A DNA stretch of 64,000 nt from Streptomyces albicerus (lineage in GTDB: Bacteria; Actinomycetota; Actinomycetes; Streptomycetales; Streptomycetaceae): contig NZ_VWMY01000042.1 in NCBI RefSeq assembly GCF_008905045.1, positions 13,659-77,658 on the forward strand. The letters run 5' to 3'. The stretch's first letter is position 1. The number at the start of each line of letters is the position of its first letter. The notes under the pieces were generated by a model. That model saw only the letters and a list, made by a program, of their open reading frames with translations. It was not told the origin of the DNA and did no database searches. This document shows positions 11,959-19,736 of this stretch, piece by piece. The translations under genes were made by a program, and so were the position numbers.

Positions 11959-11997
11959 TCAGCGCGGCTCGCTAAGCAGAAGGCGTACGGCACGCAT
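11959..11997 (-). CDS. leuS leader peptide (MRAVRLLLSEPR)
   Basis: This 12-residue open frame ends with TGA and has three consecutive leucine codons (CTT CTG CTT) at residues 6-8. It is followed by alternative hairpins and the terminator in front of leuS. When charged tRNA-Leu is scarce, a ribosome stalled on the Leu codons would disturb the pairing of the peptide's PR codons (11962-11968) with 11915-11921. That shifts folding away from the terminator and raises LeuRS synthesis. No Shine-Dalgarno sequence precedes the ATG, but TACCCT at 12004-12009 sits where a -10 element for a leaderless transcript would be. The peptide probably has no function of its own. Confidence 0.72.
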   Translation of the reverse strand: MRAVRLLLSEPR

Positions 11998-12259
11998 GGC
12001 GTCAGGGTACCGCAGCGACCGAGCGGGCCGCGACGCGCTTTCGGCTACGCTGCGGCACTGCGTGTCACGTCCGCAGCAGGTCGGCAAAAGTTGAATAGAA
12101 GTCAAAGGTTACTTCGCGTAATGGCCTCTAAGGGACATCACAACTCCCTCATTGCCCTTTGATAACAACGCAATAACTCAAACCTCGTACCCCTCGGTAT
12201 GGCTCGACCTAGAGTGCGGCAGCGGGACCGCTTCCCCGAACCGTTTGGGAGACACCCCC

Positions 12260-12379
12260 ATGAAGCCTCGACGCACGATCAGCCCGGTTTCCCGACCGGG
12301 CCGCTCGGCCAGCGGTGAAACCACTGCTGCCGCACTCTTGCGCATGCCCCTCGCCGCGATATCAGGGGGTTTGTCATGA
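12260..12379 (+). CDS. Possible 39-residue leader ORF coupled to the haem membrane protein
   Basis: An ATG at 12260 is preceded by GGGAGA with good spacing. It opens a 39-codon frame (MKPRRTISPVSRPGRSA at its start) whose TGA overlaps the ATG of the next gene in the sequence ATGA. This arrangement is typical of translationally coupled genes. The peptide is basic and Ser/Pro-rich at the N-terminus and has a short hydrophobic end (AAALLRMPLAAISGG). It resembles no family I know. It could be a small protein or only a translational lead-in that feeds ribosomes to the downstream start, which itself has a GGGGG element. Confidence 0.4.
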   Translation: MKPRRTISPVSRPGRSASGETTAAALLRMPLAAISGGLS

Positions 12380-13605
12380 CAGACGACAGTACGGTGGATG
12401 ACTCGTTCGCTGAGTTCCTCAACTTCGGCGCGGGCGTCCTGTCGCTGGTCTGCCTGACCACCTCGGTGCTCTGGGGACTCATCGCCCAGGATCGGATCCT
12501 CCTCAACGCGCGCCAGCGCATGCTGGCGCAGGCGGTGCACCGCACCACCGCGGTCGCCTCGATCGTCTTCCTCCTGGTGCACATCGGGGTCAAGCTGGCA
12601 CTGGAGCACACCTCGTGGATCGCCGCGGTGATCCCCTTCGGACTTCTTGCCACGAACGACGAGGACGCGACGGGCAGGGCCTTCCTCATCGGCCTCGGCA
12701 CCCTGGCCAGCATGCTCATGATCTTCGTGGCCATCACCGGCCTCCTGCGCCACCGCTTCGCGTCGCCGGCGCCCGTCGCGGCCCGCTGGCGGGCCATGCA
12801 CATGCTGGCCTATCCCGCGTGGTGCGCGGCGCTGGTCCATGGCCTGCTCGCCGGGCGCGAGGCAAAGCCGATCTTCGTGATCCTCTACTGCCTGAGCCTG
12901 GTGGCGGTCGGGGGGGCACTGTCCCTGCGCATGGCTCCGCAGCCCTTCAAGTACAAGGTCGCCCGCCGAATTCAGGACATGATCGGCTCCGACGAACGAC
13001 AGCTCCGCGAGAAGCCCGCGGCACGCCGTGCCACCGAAGACTCCTCCTTTCCGGGCGCCCGTTCACGACGGGATTCCCAGGAGGCGTTCATGCCTCAGCA
13101 GGGAACGTCGTCCGCGTCGTCGTCGCTGTACGACACCGGGCAGAACGCCGCCCTCACAGACACGAGCGGCTTCGCGGCGGCCTACCGGGCGGTGTCCAAC
13201 ACGCCGCGCGCGCAGGATCCGCTGACGCCCGACCCGACCCAGCGCATGCAGGTCCCGCTGGACATGCAGCCCACGGAGGCGATGCCGCGCGTCGACGGCA
13301 ACACCGGTGCCCGCTGGCCGACCCCGTCCCCCCCGCTCTACGAGGCCCCGCCGCGCCCCGCCGGGACACCGACGTACGACACCGGCACCATCCCCACGTA
13401 CGACGCGAACGCCGCGTACGACACCGGCACCATCCCCGCGTATGGCGGGAGTGATGTGTACGACACCGGTGAGACGAACAACCCCCTCGGTACGTACAAC
13501 CCGAACGACACGTACAACAGCGGTCCCGCCACTGAAACGCAGCCCGGTTCCTACGAGGCACCCAGCAACGGCGAACCCTGGAACGCGCCTTCCGGAGGCT
13601 ATTAG
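12376..13605 (+). CDS. Ferric-reductase-like transmembrane haem protein with Tyr/Pro-rich tail
   Basis: The 409-residue protein has five to six membrane helices in residues 14-185 and a hydrophilic C-terminal half. Two histidine pairs lie in neighbouring helices with spacing 13-14: His55/His69 (AVHRTTAVASIVFLLVH) and His142/His155 (MHMLAYPAWCAALVH). This is the pattern of b-type haem ligation in ferric-reductase-like and YedZ/MsrQ-like domains. The tail (about 200-409) carries degenerate repeats around YDTGTIP and TYNP and should be disordered in the cytoplasm. The downstream gene starts one base inside this stop codon and encodes an FMN/Fe-S protein. Together they look like a membrane electron-transfer unit, in which the soluble partner reduces the haem protein. 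Confidence 0.8.
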   Translation: MTDDSTVDDSFAEFLNFGAGVLSLVCLTTSVLWGLIAQDRILLNARQRMLAQAVHRTTAVASIVFLLVHIGVKLALEHTSWIAAVIPFGLLATNDEDATGRAFLIGLGTLASMLMIFVAITGLLRHRFASPAPVAARWRAMHMLAYPAWCAALVHGLLAGREAKPIFVILYCLSLVAVGGALSLRMAPQPFKYKVARRIQDMIGSDERQLREKPAARRATEDSSFPGARSRRDSQEAFMPQQGTSSASSSLYDTGQNAALTDTSGFAAAYRAVSNTPRAQDPLTPDPTQRMQVPLDMQPTEAMPRVDGNTGARWPTPSPPLYEAPPRPAGTPTYDTGTIPTYDANAAYDTGTIPAYGGSDVYDTGETNNPLGTYNPNDTYNSGPATETQPGSYEAPSNGEPWNAPSGGY

Positions 13606-15221
13606 TGAACGAGGCCCTTCCCGACGTCCCCGAAGTCCGAGTGGTGGGCCTGCCCCAGCTCACCTCCGGATTCGACCTCGTCGAGAGACTCGACCTGCCC
13701 ATGCACCTGAAGGTGCACGGGCCGCTCGAGCCCATGGGCGGTGAGCAGCTCGCGCAGCTCTCCGAGCGGATCTCCCTGAAGGGCCGTGGTGGCGCGGGCT
13801 TCCCGTTCCACAAGAAGTTGCGGTCGGTCGCCGAGGCGGCGATCCGCCGCGGTGTACGTCCTGTGGTCGTCGTCAACGGAAGCGAGGACGAGCCCGCCTG
13901 CCGCAAGGACACGGTGATGATCAACCGTGCCCCGCATCTGATCCTGGACGGCGCCCTGCTGGTCGCCGAGGCGCTGGGCGCCCGCACCCTGGTCGTCGGT
14001 GTGACCCGTGAGTCCACGCAGCGGTCGATGGAGGCGGCGCTCTCCGAGCGCGGGCTGACCAACCGGCGCGGAGCGACCATCCGCGCGCGCGTGCAGCGCA
14101 ATCCGATACGGATGGTGACCGGGGCGGCGGCCTCGCTGGTCCGCTCCATCGACGGCGGGCCGGCGATCCCGCCCGGCCGCAAGACCAGCGCCTCGCAGAA
14201 CGGTGTCGGTGGCGCGCCCACCCTGCTGTCGAACGCCGAGACGTTCGCCCAGCTGGCGATCGCCGCGCGCATCGGCGCCGAGCGCTACGGCAACACCGGC
14301 CTGTACGACGAGCCGGGCACCGTCATGCTCACCGTGTCCGGAGCGGTCGCCCGCCCCATGGTGATCGAGGCCCCCACGGGCGTACCGCTGCGCTACATCC
14401 TGCAGCTGGCCGGCGCCCCGCCGGTCCCGCAGGGCGTACTGACCGGCGGGTACCACGGCAAGTGGCTCGACTCGGCGACGGTCAACGAGGCGATCGTCTC
14501 GCGCAACTCCCTGGACGCGGTGGGAGGTGCGCTCGGCGCCGGCGCGATCCTCCCGATCAGCACGGCGACCTGCCCGCTGGGCGAGTCCCTGCGAGTGGCG
14601 CAGTGGCTGGCGGAGGAGAGCGCGGGTCAGTGCGGTCCCTGCTACCTCGGGCTGCCCGCCGCGGCGCGCGGCATGGAGGACATCCTCAACGGCGGTGGCC
14701 CGGCCGCCCTGGAGGCGCTCAAGCAGGTCGCCAACGCCGTGAAGCGGCGCGGCGCGTGCTCGCACCCGGACGGCTCCGCGATGTTCCTGGAGTCGACCAT
14801 CAAGGCGTTCACGGACGACCTGGCGGCGCATGTCCTCGGCAACGGCTGCGGAAGGCCCGTAGAAGGCGTTCTGCCGCTCTTCGAGGGCGGCCAGCAGCCC
14901 ACCGGCATCCCGGGCGGCCAGCCGGAGCAGGAGCAGGGTCCCAGCCGTCAGAAGATCTACGTCGACTGGACGCTGTGCCGCGGGCACGGCCTGTGCGCGG
15001 ACATCCTCCCGGAGGTCTTCGAGCTGGGCGCGGACGGCTTCCCGACCGTCGCGCAGGCGAATGTGCCCCGGTACGCGGAGGCGAAGGCCATGCGGGCCGT
15101 ACGCCGCTGCCCGGCGCTCGCCCTGCGCATCGAGGAGGACACCCGCGGCGCGGCCCCCCGGCAGAACCTCCCGGCCGTCCGCGAGGGCCGCGGCCGCCGC
15201 GCCCTGGGCAGCGGCCGCTGA
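13605..15221 (+). CDS. NuoF-like FMN/Fe-S protein fused to a 3Fe-4S-type ferredoxin
   Basis: The 538-residue protein begins at GTG 13605, overlapping the upstream TAG by one base, with GGAGG in front. Residues 58-75 carry the glycine-rich nucleotide/FMN motif (KGRGGAGFPFHKKLRSV) followed by NGSEDEPACRKD, as in the 51-kDa subunit of complex I. A SLBB-like region follows (PTGVPLRYIL). A cluster-binding region has CPLGE, GQCGPCYLG and GACSHPDGSA. The last 80 residues form a single-cluster ferredoxin with Cys-x5-Cys (CRGHGLC) and a distant RRCPALAL, the pattern of 3Fe-4S/4Fe-4S ferredoxins that serve P450s. NuoF is not accompanied here by other complex I genes, so this is a stand-alone flavin electron entry point for the haem protein. 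Confidence 0.82.
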   Translation: MNEALPDVPEVRVVGLPQLTSGFDLVERLDLPMHLKVHGPLEPMGGEQLAQLSERISLKGRGGAGFPFHKKLRSVAEAAIRRGVRPVVVVNGSEDEPACRKDTVMINRAPHLILDGALLVAEALGARTLVVGVTRESTQRSMEAALSERGLTNRRGATIRARVQRNPIRMVTGAAASLVRSIDGGPAIPPGRKTSASQNGVGGAPTLLSNAETFAQLAIAARIGAERYGNTGLYDEPGTVMLTVSGAVARPMVIEAPTGVPLRYILQLAGAPPVPQGVLTGGYHGKWLDSATVNEAIVSRNSLDAVGGALGAGAILPISTATCPLGESLRVAQWLAEESAGQCGPCYLGLPAAARGMEDILNGGGPAALEALKQVANAVKRRGACSHPDGSAMFLESTIKAFTDDLAAHVLGNGCGRPVEGVLPLFEGGQQPTGIPGGQPEQEQGPSRQKIYVDWTLCRGHGLCADILPEVFELGADGFPTVAQANVPRYAEAKAMRAVRRCPALALRIEEDTRGAAPRQNLPAVREGRGRRALGSGR

Positions 15222-15225
15222 CACC

Positions 15226-15262
15226 AAAGGCGGGCCACTTGGTACGGGGTGGCCCGCCTCTC
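15226..15262 (+). terminator. Terminator of the electron-transfer pair
   Basis: GGCGGGCCAC (15229-15238) pairs perfectly with GTGGCCCGCC (15249-15258) around a ten-base loop, five bases after the stop of the NuoF-like gene. The stem is followed by TCTCG. It also fits as a barrier between this operon and the convergent tRNA gene. Confidence 0.8.
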
Positions 15263-15335
15263 GCGTCAACTCCCGCGCGCTCAAAGGGGGCGCGGGTGGC
15301 GAAGCCCCCGCAGCGCGCGGCACAGCCGCGCAGAA

Positions 15336-15381
15336 ACGACAAAGGCGACCCGGTCCGCGCTCTTCGCGGACACAAGTCGCC
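15336..15381 (-). terminator. Terminator of the first tRNA-Ala gene
   Basis: On the minus strand, GGCGAC and GTCGCC (15376-15381, 15344-15349) enclose an inner stem of GTCCGCG with CGCGGAC. They are followed by TTTGTCGTTT, ten bases after the tRNA 3' end. Confidence 0.75.
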
Positions 15382-15391
15382 CTCGCATATG

Positions 15392-15464
15392 TGGAGCTAA
15401 GGAGATTTGAACTCCTGACCCCCTGCATGCCATGCAGGTGCTCTACCAACTGAGCTATAGCCCC
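15392..15464 (-). tRNA. tRNA-Ala (anticodon GGC), first copy
   Basis: This is a 73-nucleotide tRNA without encoded CCA. The acceptor stem pairs GGGGCTA with TAGCTCC, and the discriminator base is A. The D arm is AGCTCAGTTGGTAGAGC. The anticodon stem-loop is CCTGC-ATGGCAT-GCAGG with GGC at the anticodon, and the T arm is GGAGTTCAAATCTCC. It reads GCC, the commonest Ala codon in this genome type. An identical copy lies at 19728-19800, and the first 13 bases upstream are also nearly identical between the copies. Confidence 0.97.
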
Positions 15465-15564
15465 TTGCGGTGTTCCGCCGGTCTCCCTGGCGGCGACGCC
15501 AACATTACACGGTCTTCAGGGGGCACTACCAAATCGTTTCCGTTCTGTACGGATACGGGGGCTA

Positions 15565-16776
15565 GTGTCGGCCTTCGTGACCGTGATCGCGCTCCCCCAT
15601 GTTCATCGCCGCGCGTCCGTCGCTCTGGGGGCCTGCCTGCTGTCCTTCGCGGCCTTCTGGGTCGCCCAGCGTGCCGCCGAGGTCTCGATGGTCGACCTGA
15701 TGGTCTACCGGGCCGAGGGCGAGACGGTACGCGCGGGCGGCGACCTGTACGCGCTGCGTGCCACCGAGTCCCAACTGCCCACCACCTACCCACCGTTCGC
15801 CGCCCTTATGTTCACCTCGCTGACACTGCTGGACACGGCGGCCATGCGCACCCTGGCGACGGCCGGAAACCTGGCCCTCCTTGTGGTGTTCGTCGCACTC
15901 GCCCTGAGGATCGCCGGCCACACGCGCGTGGCGAGCGTCTGGTGGGTCGCAGCGGCCGCCGTGTGGTGCGAACCGGTGTGGACGACGCTGCGGTACGGGC
16001 AGGTCAATCTGCTGCTCGCCGTGCTGGTGCTGTGGGACCTGTCACGGCGCCCGGGCCACCGCTGGCCGGGGCTGGGCATAGGCATCGCGGCGGCGGTCAA
16101 GCTGACTCCCGCCCTGTTCGTGGTGTTCCTGCTGGTCACCGGTCTCGTGGCACGCAAAAGGCATGGCTCCGGAGGGCCGTGGCTGCGGCACGCGCGCGGG
16201 GCGGCCGCCGCGTTCGCCGGTGCGACGCTGCTCACGGCGGCGGTCCTGCCGTACGACTCCTGGCGCTTCTGGACGCGCATGGTCTTCGAGACGGGGCGGG
16301 TCGGGCACGCCGAGGAGACCGCGAACCAGTCGCTCCGCGGGATCCTCGCGCGCTTGCTGCACACCCCGGAGCCGGGCGCCTGGTGGGTCGTCACGGCGGC
16401 TCTGGCGGGTGTCCTGGGGCTCGGGGTCGCCGTGGCCGCGGAACTGCGCGGGAGGCGCGCCTGGGCCGTCGTCGTCTGCGCCACGACGGCGCTGCTCGTC
16501 AGTCCGGTGTCGTGGTCGCACCACTGGGTGTGGTGCGTGCCGATGGTGCTGCTCCTGGGGAGGACGAAAACGGTCGCCGCGGGCATGGCGGTGGTCTTCT
16601 GCTCGTACGCGCTGTGGTGGGTGCCACACGGCCCAGGACGTCCGGAACTGCGGCAGAACGGCGTCGAGTTGACGTTGTCGGCCCTCTACGGAGGTGCCGC
16701 TTTCGTGTTTCTGGCCGTTGCCGGGGTCGCCATGTGGCAAAACCCCGGCCGGAATCAGGCTGTGGCGAACGAATAG
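15565..16776 (+). CDS. Glycosyltransferase family 87 membrane mannosyltransferase
   Basis: GT87 proteins use polyprenyl-phosphate-mannose to add alpha-mannose outside the membrane (PimE and related enzymes). The 403-residue product has about ten hydrophobic helices. An early loop, MVDLMVYRAEG, has the acidic residue expected in GT-C active sites. YPPFAALMF, RYGQVNLLLAVLVL and KLTPALFVVFLL are hallmark stretches of this family, as is SPVSWSHHWVW near the C-terminus. The start is a GTG 100 bases upstream of the tRNA-Ala gene on the other strand. The 3' end overlaps the convergent zinc-ribbon gene by about 20 bases. The acceptor (phosphatidylinositol mannoside, lipoglycan or glycoprotein) cannot be read from the context. 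Confidence 0.88.
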   Translation: MSAFVTVIALPHVHRRASVALGACLLSFAAFWVAQRAAEVSMVDLMVYRAEGETVRAGGDLYALRATESQLPTTYPPFAALMFTSLTLLDTAAMRTLATAGNLALLVVFVALALRIAGHTRVASVWWVAAAAVWCEPVWTTLRYGQVNLLLAVLVLWDLSRRPGHRWPGLGIGIAAAVKLTPALFVVFLLVTGLVARKRHGSGGPWLRHARGAAAAFAGATLLTAAVLPYDSWRFWTRMVFETGRVGHAEETANQSLRGILARLLHTPEPGAWWVVTAALAGVLGLGVAVAAELRGRRAWAVVVCATTALLVSPVSWSHHWVWCVPMVLLLGRTKTVAAGMAVVFCSYALWWVPHGPGRPELRQNGVELTLSALYGGAAFVFLAVAGVAMWQNPGRNQAVANE

Positions 16777-16988
16777 AACCGTTTGAGCGTGCAGTGCTCG
16801 TCGAGAAGCCGGCCGTAGATCGGCTCGCCCTCCAGCTCGCGGTACGTCTCGATGGGGTCGCCTTTTATGATCAGCGCCCGCGCGCACTCCTCGCACCAGT
16901 ACTGATAGTCGTGGTTGACCGGTTCCATGTCGCGGACGATCGGCGTACCACTGCCGCACCAATCGCACTTTCGCCTGTGTGCACCCAT
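16755..16988 (-). CDS. Small zinc-ribbon-like hypothetical protein A
   Basis: The 77-residue protein starts at ATG 16988 (MGAHRRKCDWCGSG), three bases after the stop of its upstream neighbour and behind GGAGC. Two CxxC pairs, CDWC at residues 8-11 and CEEC at about 32-35, are spaced as in zinc ribbons; between them lies HDYQYW. The C-terminal half (IKGDPIETYRELEGEPIYGR) is helical. No function is known to me. Its partner gene immediately upstream also encodes a zinc ribbon, so the two probably form one operon and perhaps one complex. Confidence 0.72.
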   Translation of the reverse strand: MGAHRRKCDWCGSGTPIVRDMEPVNHDYQYWCEECARALIIKGDPIETYRELEGEPIYGRLLDEHCTLKRFYSFATA

Positions 16989-16991
16989 CAA

Positions 16992-17165
16992 TCAGCTCCA
17001 GCTGTGGCCGCAGGCCGTGCACACGTAGGAAAATCCGCCGTTGTCGCCAAGTACCAGGGCGACGTGGGCCGAACCGCAGGAAGGGCAGTCGAGGCGGGTG
17101 ATCCGGTCCCGTATCACCTCGATTTCGGGAAGGTCGTCGACCTCCCCGAGGATGCTCGCAGGCAT
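16992..17165 (-). CDS. Small zinc-ribbon-like hypothetical protein B
   Basis: The 57-residue protein starts at ATG 17165 (MPASILGEVDDLPEI) behind a strong GGGAGGGAG ribosome binding site, which rules out the longer open frame to 17228. It has CPSC at residues 27-30 and CTAC at 51-54 within YVCTACGHSWS, a four-cysteine zinc ribbon of the type found in transcription or translation factors. The stop is followed after three bases by the start of zinc-ribbon protein A, so the two are translated together. Function unknown. Confidence 0.72.
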   Translation of the reverse strand: MPASILGEVDDLPEIEVIRDRITRLDCPSCGSAHVALVLGDNGGFSYVCTACGHSWS

Positions 17166-17233
17166 CGCCACTCCCTCCCGTCGGGCCGCGCCCCCTTCGG
17201 CCGTTTGATTCTGCCACGGCCGGACCAATACGG

Positions 17234-18703
17234 TCAGCGACGCCTTCGTACCAGTCCGGACACGGCACCCGTCGCGGCGGTCGCGGCCAGCGCGAACATG
17301 CAGACGAGAAGCGCGTCCGAAGAGGTATACGCCTCCGAGGCCCCAAGTGACTCAAGCCGATTCAAGAAGAGTGTGCCGAAGGCGGCGACGCCGATCAGCT
17401 GACCGAGCTGGGTGACCGTGGCGAGCAGTCCGCTGGCGTCCGCCGCGTCCTCCGGGCGCACCGTCGCGAGCGCCCGCGTCAGGGTCGGACTGAAGCCGAG
17501 CGCGAGCCCGACGCCGACGCCGGCGAACGCCGCGTACAGCCAGAAGCCGGCCCCGCGGCCGTCCCGCAGCGCCAGGCCCACGCCGGCGACGGACACCGCG
17601 GCGAGCACGAACCCGGCGGGAATCAGCACCCGTTGCCAGGAAGCGGGCCACTTGCGCCAGGTCAGCCCGACCAGGCCGAAGACCACCGCGGTCGGCGCGA
17701 AGGTGAGTCCCGCGCGGAGCGCGCTGTAGCCGAGGCCGCCCTGGACGTGCAGGGTGAGCGTGAACAGGAAGCCGCCGTTGACCGCCATCACGGCCATGAT
17801 CCGGAAGATCGCGAGCCCGATGCCGGGGTGGCGCAGTACCCGGGGTGCGATCAGCGGGGTGCCGCCACGCCGGGCGAGCCGGGACTCGTACGCGCAGAAC
17901 AGGACGAAGAAGACCGCGGCCGCGGCGAGCGACAGCCAGGACCACAGCGGCCAGTCCTCCTCCTGGCCGAGCACCAGCGGCACTGTGAGCAGCGAGACGG
18001 CCGCGCCCAGGAGCACCAGGCCCGGCAAGTCGAGGCGGTGCGAGCGCTCGGGGGCGCGTGCGTCGTCGCGCGGCAGGACGCGCGCGCCAAGTGCCAGGAG
18101 TACGGCGCCCACCGGGACGTTCACCAGGAACACCGGCCGCCAGTCGGTGCCGAACAGGTCCGCACTGACCAGGACGCCGCCCAGCACCTGTCCGGCCGCG
18201 GCGCCGGTCGCGAGGACCGCCGAGTACAGACCGAGGGCCCTGCCCCGGGCCTCGCCGGTGAAGTTCCGCTGGATCAGGCTGAGCACCTGCGGGATCATCA
18301 CCGCCGAGCCGGCGCCCTGGATCAGCCGGAAGGCGATCAACTCGCCGGTTCCCTGCGCGAGTCCGCAGGCGAGCGAGGCCGCCGTGAACAGCGCGAGGCC
18401 GGCCAGGTAGACGCGGCGGTGGCCGAACAGGTCGCCCAGGCGGGCACCGGTGATCAGCAGCACGGAGTACGTGATGGCGTATCCGGCGACCACCAGCTGC
18501 AACTCGGCGCCGGTGGCGTGGAGTTCGGCGCCGATGGTGGGCACCGCGACATTGACGATGAAGACGTCGAGCAGTGCCATGAACTGGGCGGCGAGGACGA
18601 TCGCGAGGAGCCGTCCGGGGTGATTGTCAGTGCCGGGAGTTTTACTGGTGGCAGGCCTTGGTCCGGGTGCGGGGCCTGCGCCCGCGGGGGTTGTGGTCGT
18701 CAT
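17234..18703 (-). CDS. MFS drug exporter of the DHA2 (14-helix) type
   Basis: The 489-residue transporter shows motif A as GARLGDLFGHRRVYLAGLA between helices 2 and 3. It has the DHA2 first-helix pattern QFMALLDVFIVNVAVPTIG and the antiporter-type motif RLIQGAGSAVMIPQVLSLI. About fourteen hydrophobic segments can be counted. Such proteins export drugs or dyes in exchange for protons. The start chosen is ATG 18703 (MTTTTPAGAG); an open frame reaches 18769, but that region is the promoter area shared with a divergent HTH regulator at 18798. The divergent layout strongly suggests that the regulator controls the exporter in response to a ligand. Confidence 0.9.
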   Translation of the reverse strand: MTTTTPAGAGPAPGPRPATSKTPGTDNHPGRLLAIVLAAQFMALLDVFIVNVAVPTIGAELHATGAELQLVVAGYAITYSVLLITGARLGDLFGHRRVYLAGLALFTAASLACGLAQGTGELIAFRLIQGAGSAVMIPQVLSLIQRNFTGEARGRALGLYSAVLATGAAAGQVLGGVLVSADLFGTDWRPVFLVNVPVGAVLLALGARVLPRDDARAPERSHRLDLPGLVLLGAAVSLLTVPLVLGQEEDWPLWSWLSLAAAAVFFVLFCAYESRLARRGGTPLIAPRVLRHPGIGLAIFRIMAVMAVNGGFLFTLTLHVQGGLGYSALRAGLTFAPTAVVFGLVGLTWRKWPASWQRVLIPAGFVLAAVSVAGVGLALRDGRGAGFWLYAAFAGVGVGLALGFSPTLTRALATVRPEDAADASGLLATVTQLGQLIGVAAFGTLFLNRLESLGASEAYTSSDALLVCMFALAATAATGAVSGLVRRRR

Positions 18704-18744
18704 GGCAGCGAGCGTGGCGGCGGGCGGGTACGGGTGCCGAGAGC

Positions 18745-18775
18745 CCGCTGATGCTGGTACTGGCAGCACCTGTCA
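18745..18775. promoter_or_regulatory. Candidate operator between exporter and regulator
   Basis: The 94-base divergent gap contains TGCTG (18752-18756) and CAGCA (18763-18767) separated by six bases, inside a wider imperfect symmetry between CTGA and TCAG. A dyad midway between two divergent starts fits an operator bound by the HTH protein. No further evidence supports it. Confidence 0.35.
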
Positions 18776-18797
18776 GGGGCAGGGTCCGGGGTCGACG

Positions 18798-19736
18798 ATG
18801 GGGGATGTGACGACGATGGCCACGAGACAGCGGCGCCGGCCGGAGCTTGCGGCCTTCCTGCGGAGCAGGCGGGCGCGGGTGACACCGGACGACGTGGGGA
18901 TGCCGCCCGGTCTGCGCCGCCGCACGCCCGGACTGCGGCGCGAGGAGGTCGCGCAGCTGTCGGGGGTCGGTGTCACCTGGTACACGTGGCTGGAGCAGGG
19001 ACGGCCGATCAACGCGTCGCCTCAGGTCCTGGACGCCGTGGCGCGCACACTGCGGCTGGACCAGCCGGAGCGCGAGCACTTGTACGACCTGGCCGAGGTG
19101 CCGTACACGCCAGGTCCCGAGTCGACCGCGCTGGCCGTGGGCCCGGAGATCCAGGAGATCATCGACGCCCTCGAACCACAGCCGGCGGTGGTCTACAACG
19201 CGCGGTTCGACATCCTGGCCACCAATCCGACGTACCGGGACCTGTTCTTCGTGCCGGAGATGCCGGGTACCGACGAAGGCGGGATGCGTAACGCGTTGTG
19301 GTCGCTGTTCACGGTGGACGAGCGGGACTGTCCCCTGATGTTCCGGGAGAGCGAGCTGCCGGTGATGGTGGCGACGCTGCGGGCCGCGTACGGGAGACAT
19401 GTCGGAGAGCCCGCGTGGGAGGACTTCATACGCCGGCTGTCGGAGGCCAGTCCGTACTTCGCCGAGCTGTGGCGGAGCGGGGACGTGGCACCGCCGGGGC
19501 CGCGGGTGAAGACGTTCCGGCACGTGGCGGTGGGTGAGTTGCGGATGACGTCGGTGTCGCTGTCGGTCAACGGCATGCCGGACTGCCGGATCGTGGTCTA
19601 CCGGCCGGACGACGAGGAGACGAGCGCGCGGGCCGCGCGGCTGCGGGACCTTCGAAGGCGGCGGGGGCAAGGGCGGCGAGGGGAACGAAAAATCCCGCCC
19701 CCTGATGGGAACGGGATCATCGGTCTGTGGAGCTAA
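18798..19736 (+). CDS. XRE-type HTH regulator with MmyB-like C-terminal domain
   Basis: The 312-residue protein begins at ATG 18798 (MGDVTTMATRQRRRPELAAF); ATG 18816 is the alternative. Residues about 12-80 form the family N-terminus and an XRE helix-turn-helix: RRRTPGLRREEVAQLSGVG, then TWYTWLEQGRPINASPQVL. The rest matches the MmyB-like ligand-binding (PAS-like) domain (NARFDILATNPTYRDLFF, RHVAVGELRM, IVVYRPDD). Members near transporter genes usually act as local, ligand-responsive regulators. The gene is divergent from the MFS exporter. Its last residues (IGLWS and the stop) are encoded by the tRNA terminator and the 3' end of the tRNA-Ala gene on the other strand. Confidence 0.88.
   Translation: MGDVTTMATRQRRRPELAAFLRSRRARVTPDDVGMPPGLRRRTPGLRREEVAQLSGVGVTWYTWLEQGRPINASPQVLDAVARTLRLDQPEREHLYDLAEVPYTPGPESTALAVGPEIQEIIDALEPQPAVVYNARFDILATNPTYRDLFFVPEMPGTDEGGMRNALWSLFTVDERDCPLMFRESELPVMVATLRAAYGRHVGEPAWEDFIRRLSEASPYFAELWRSGDVAPPGPRVKTFRHVAVGELRMTSVSLSVNGMPDCRIVVYRPDDEETSARAARLRDLRRRRGQGRRGERKIPPPDGNGIIGLWS
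19687..19717 (-). terminator. Terminator of the second tRNA-Ala gene
   Basis: On the minus strand, ATCCCG and CGGGAT (19712-19717, 19692-19697) are followed by TTTTTCG, ten bases after the tRNA 3' end. The whole element lies inside the 3' part of the HTH regulator coding sequence on the opposite strand. Confidence 0.75.
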
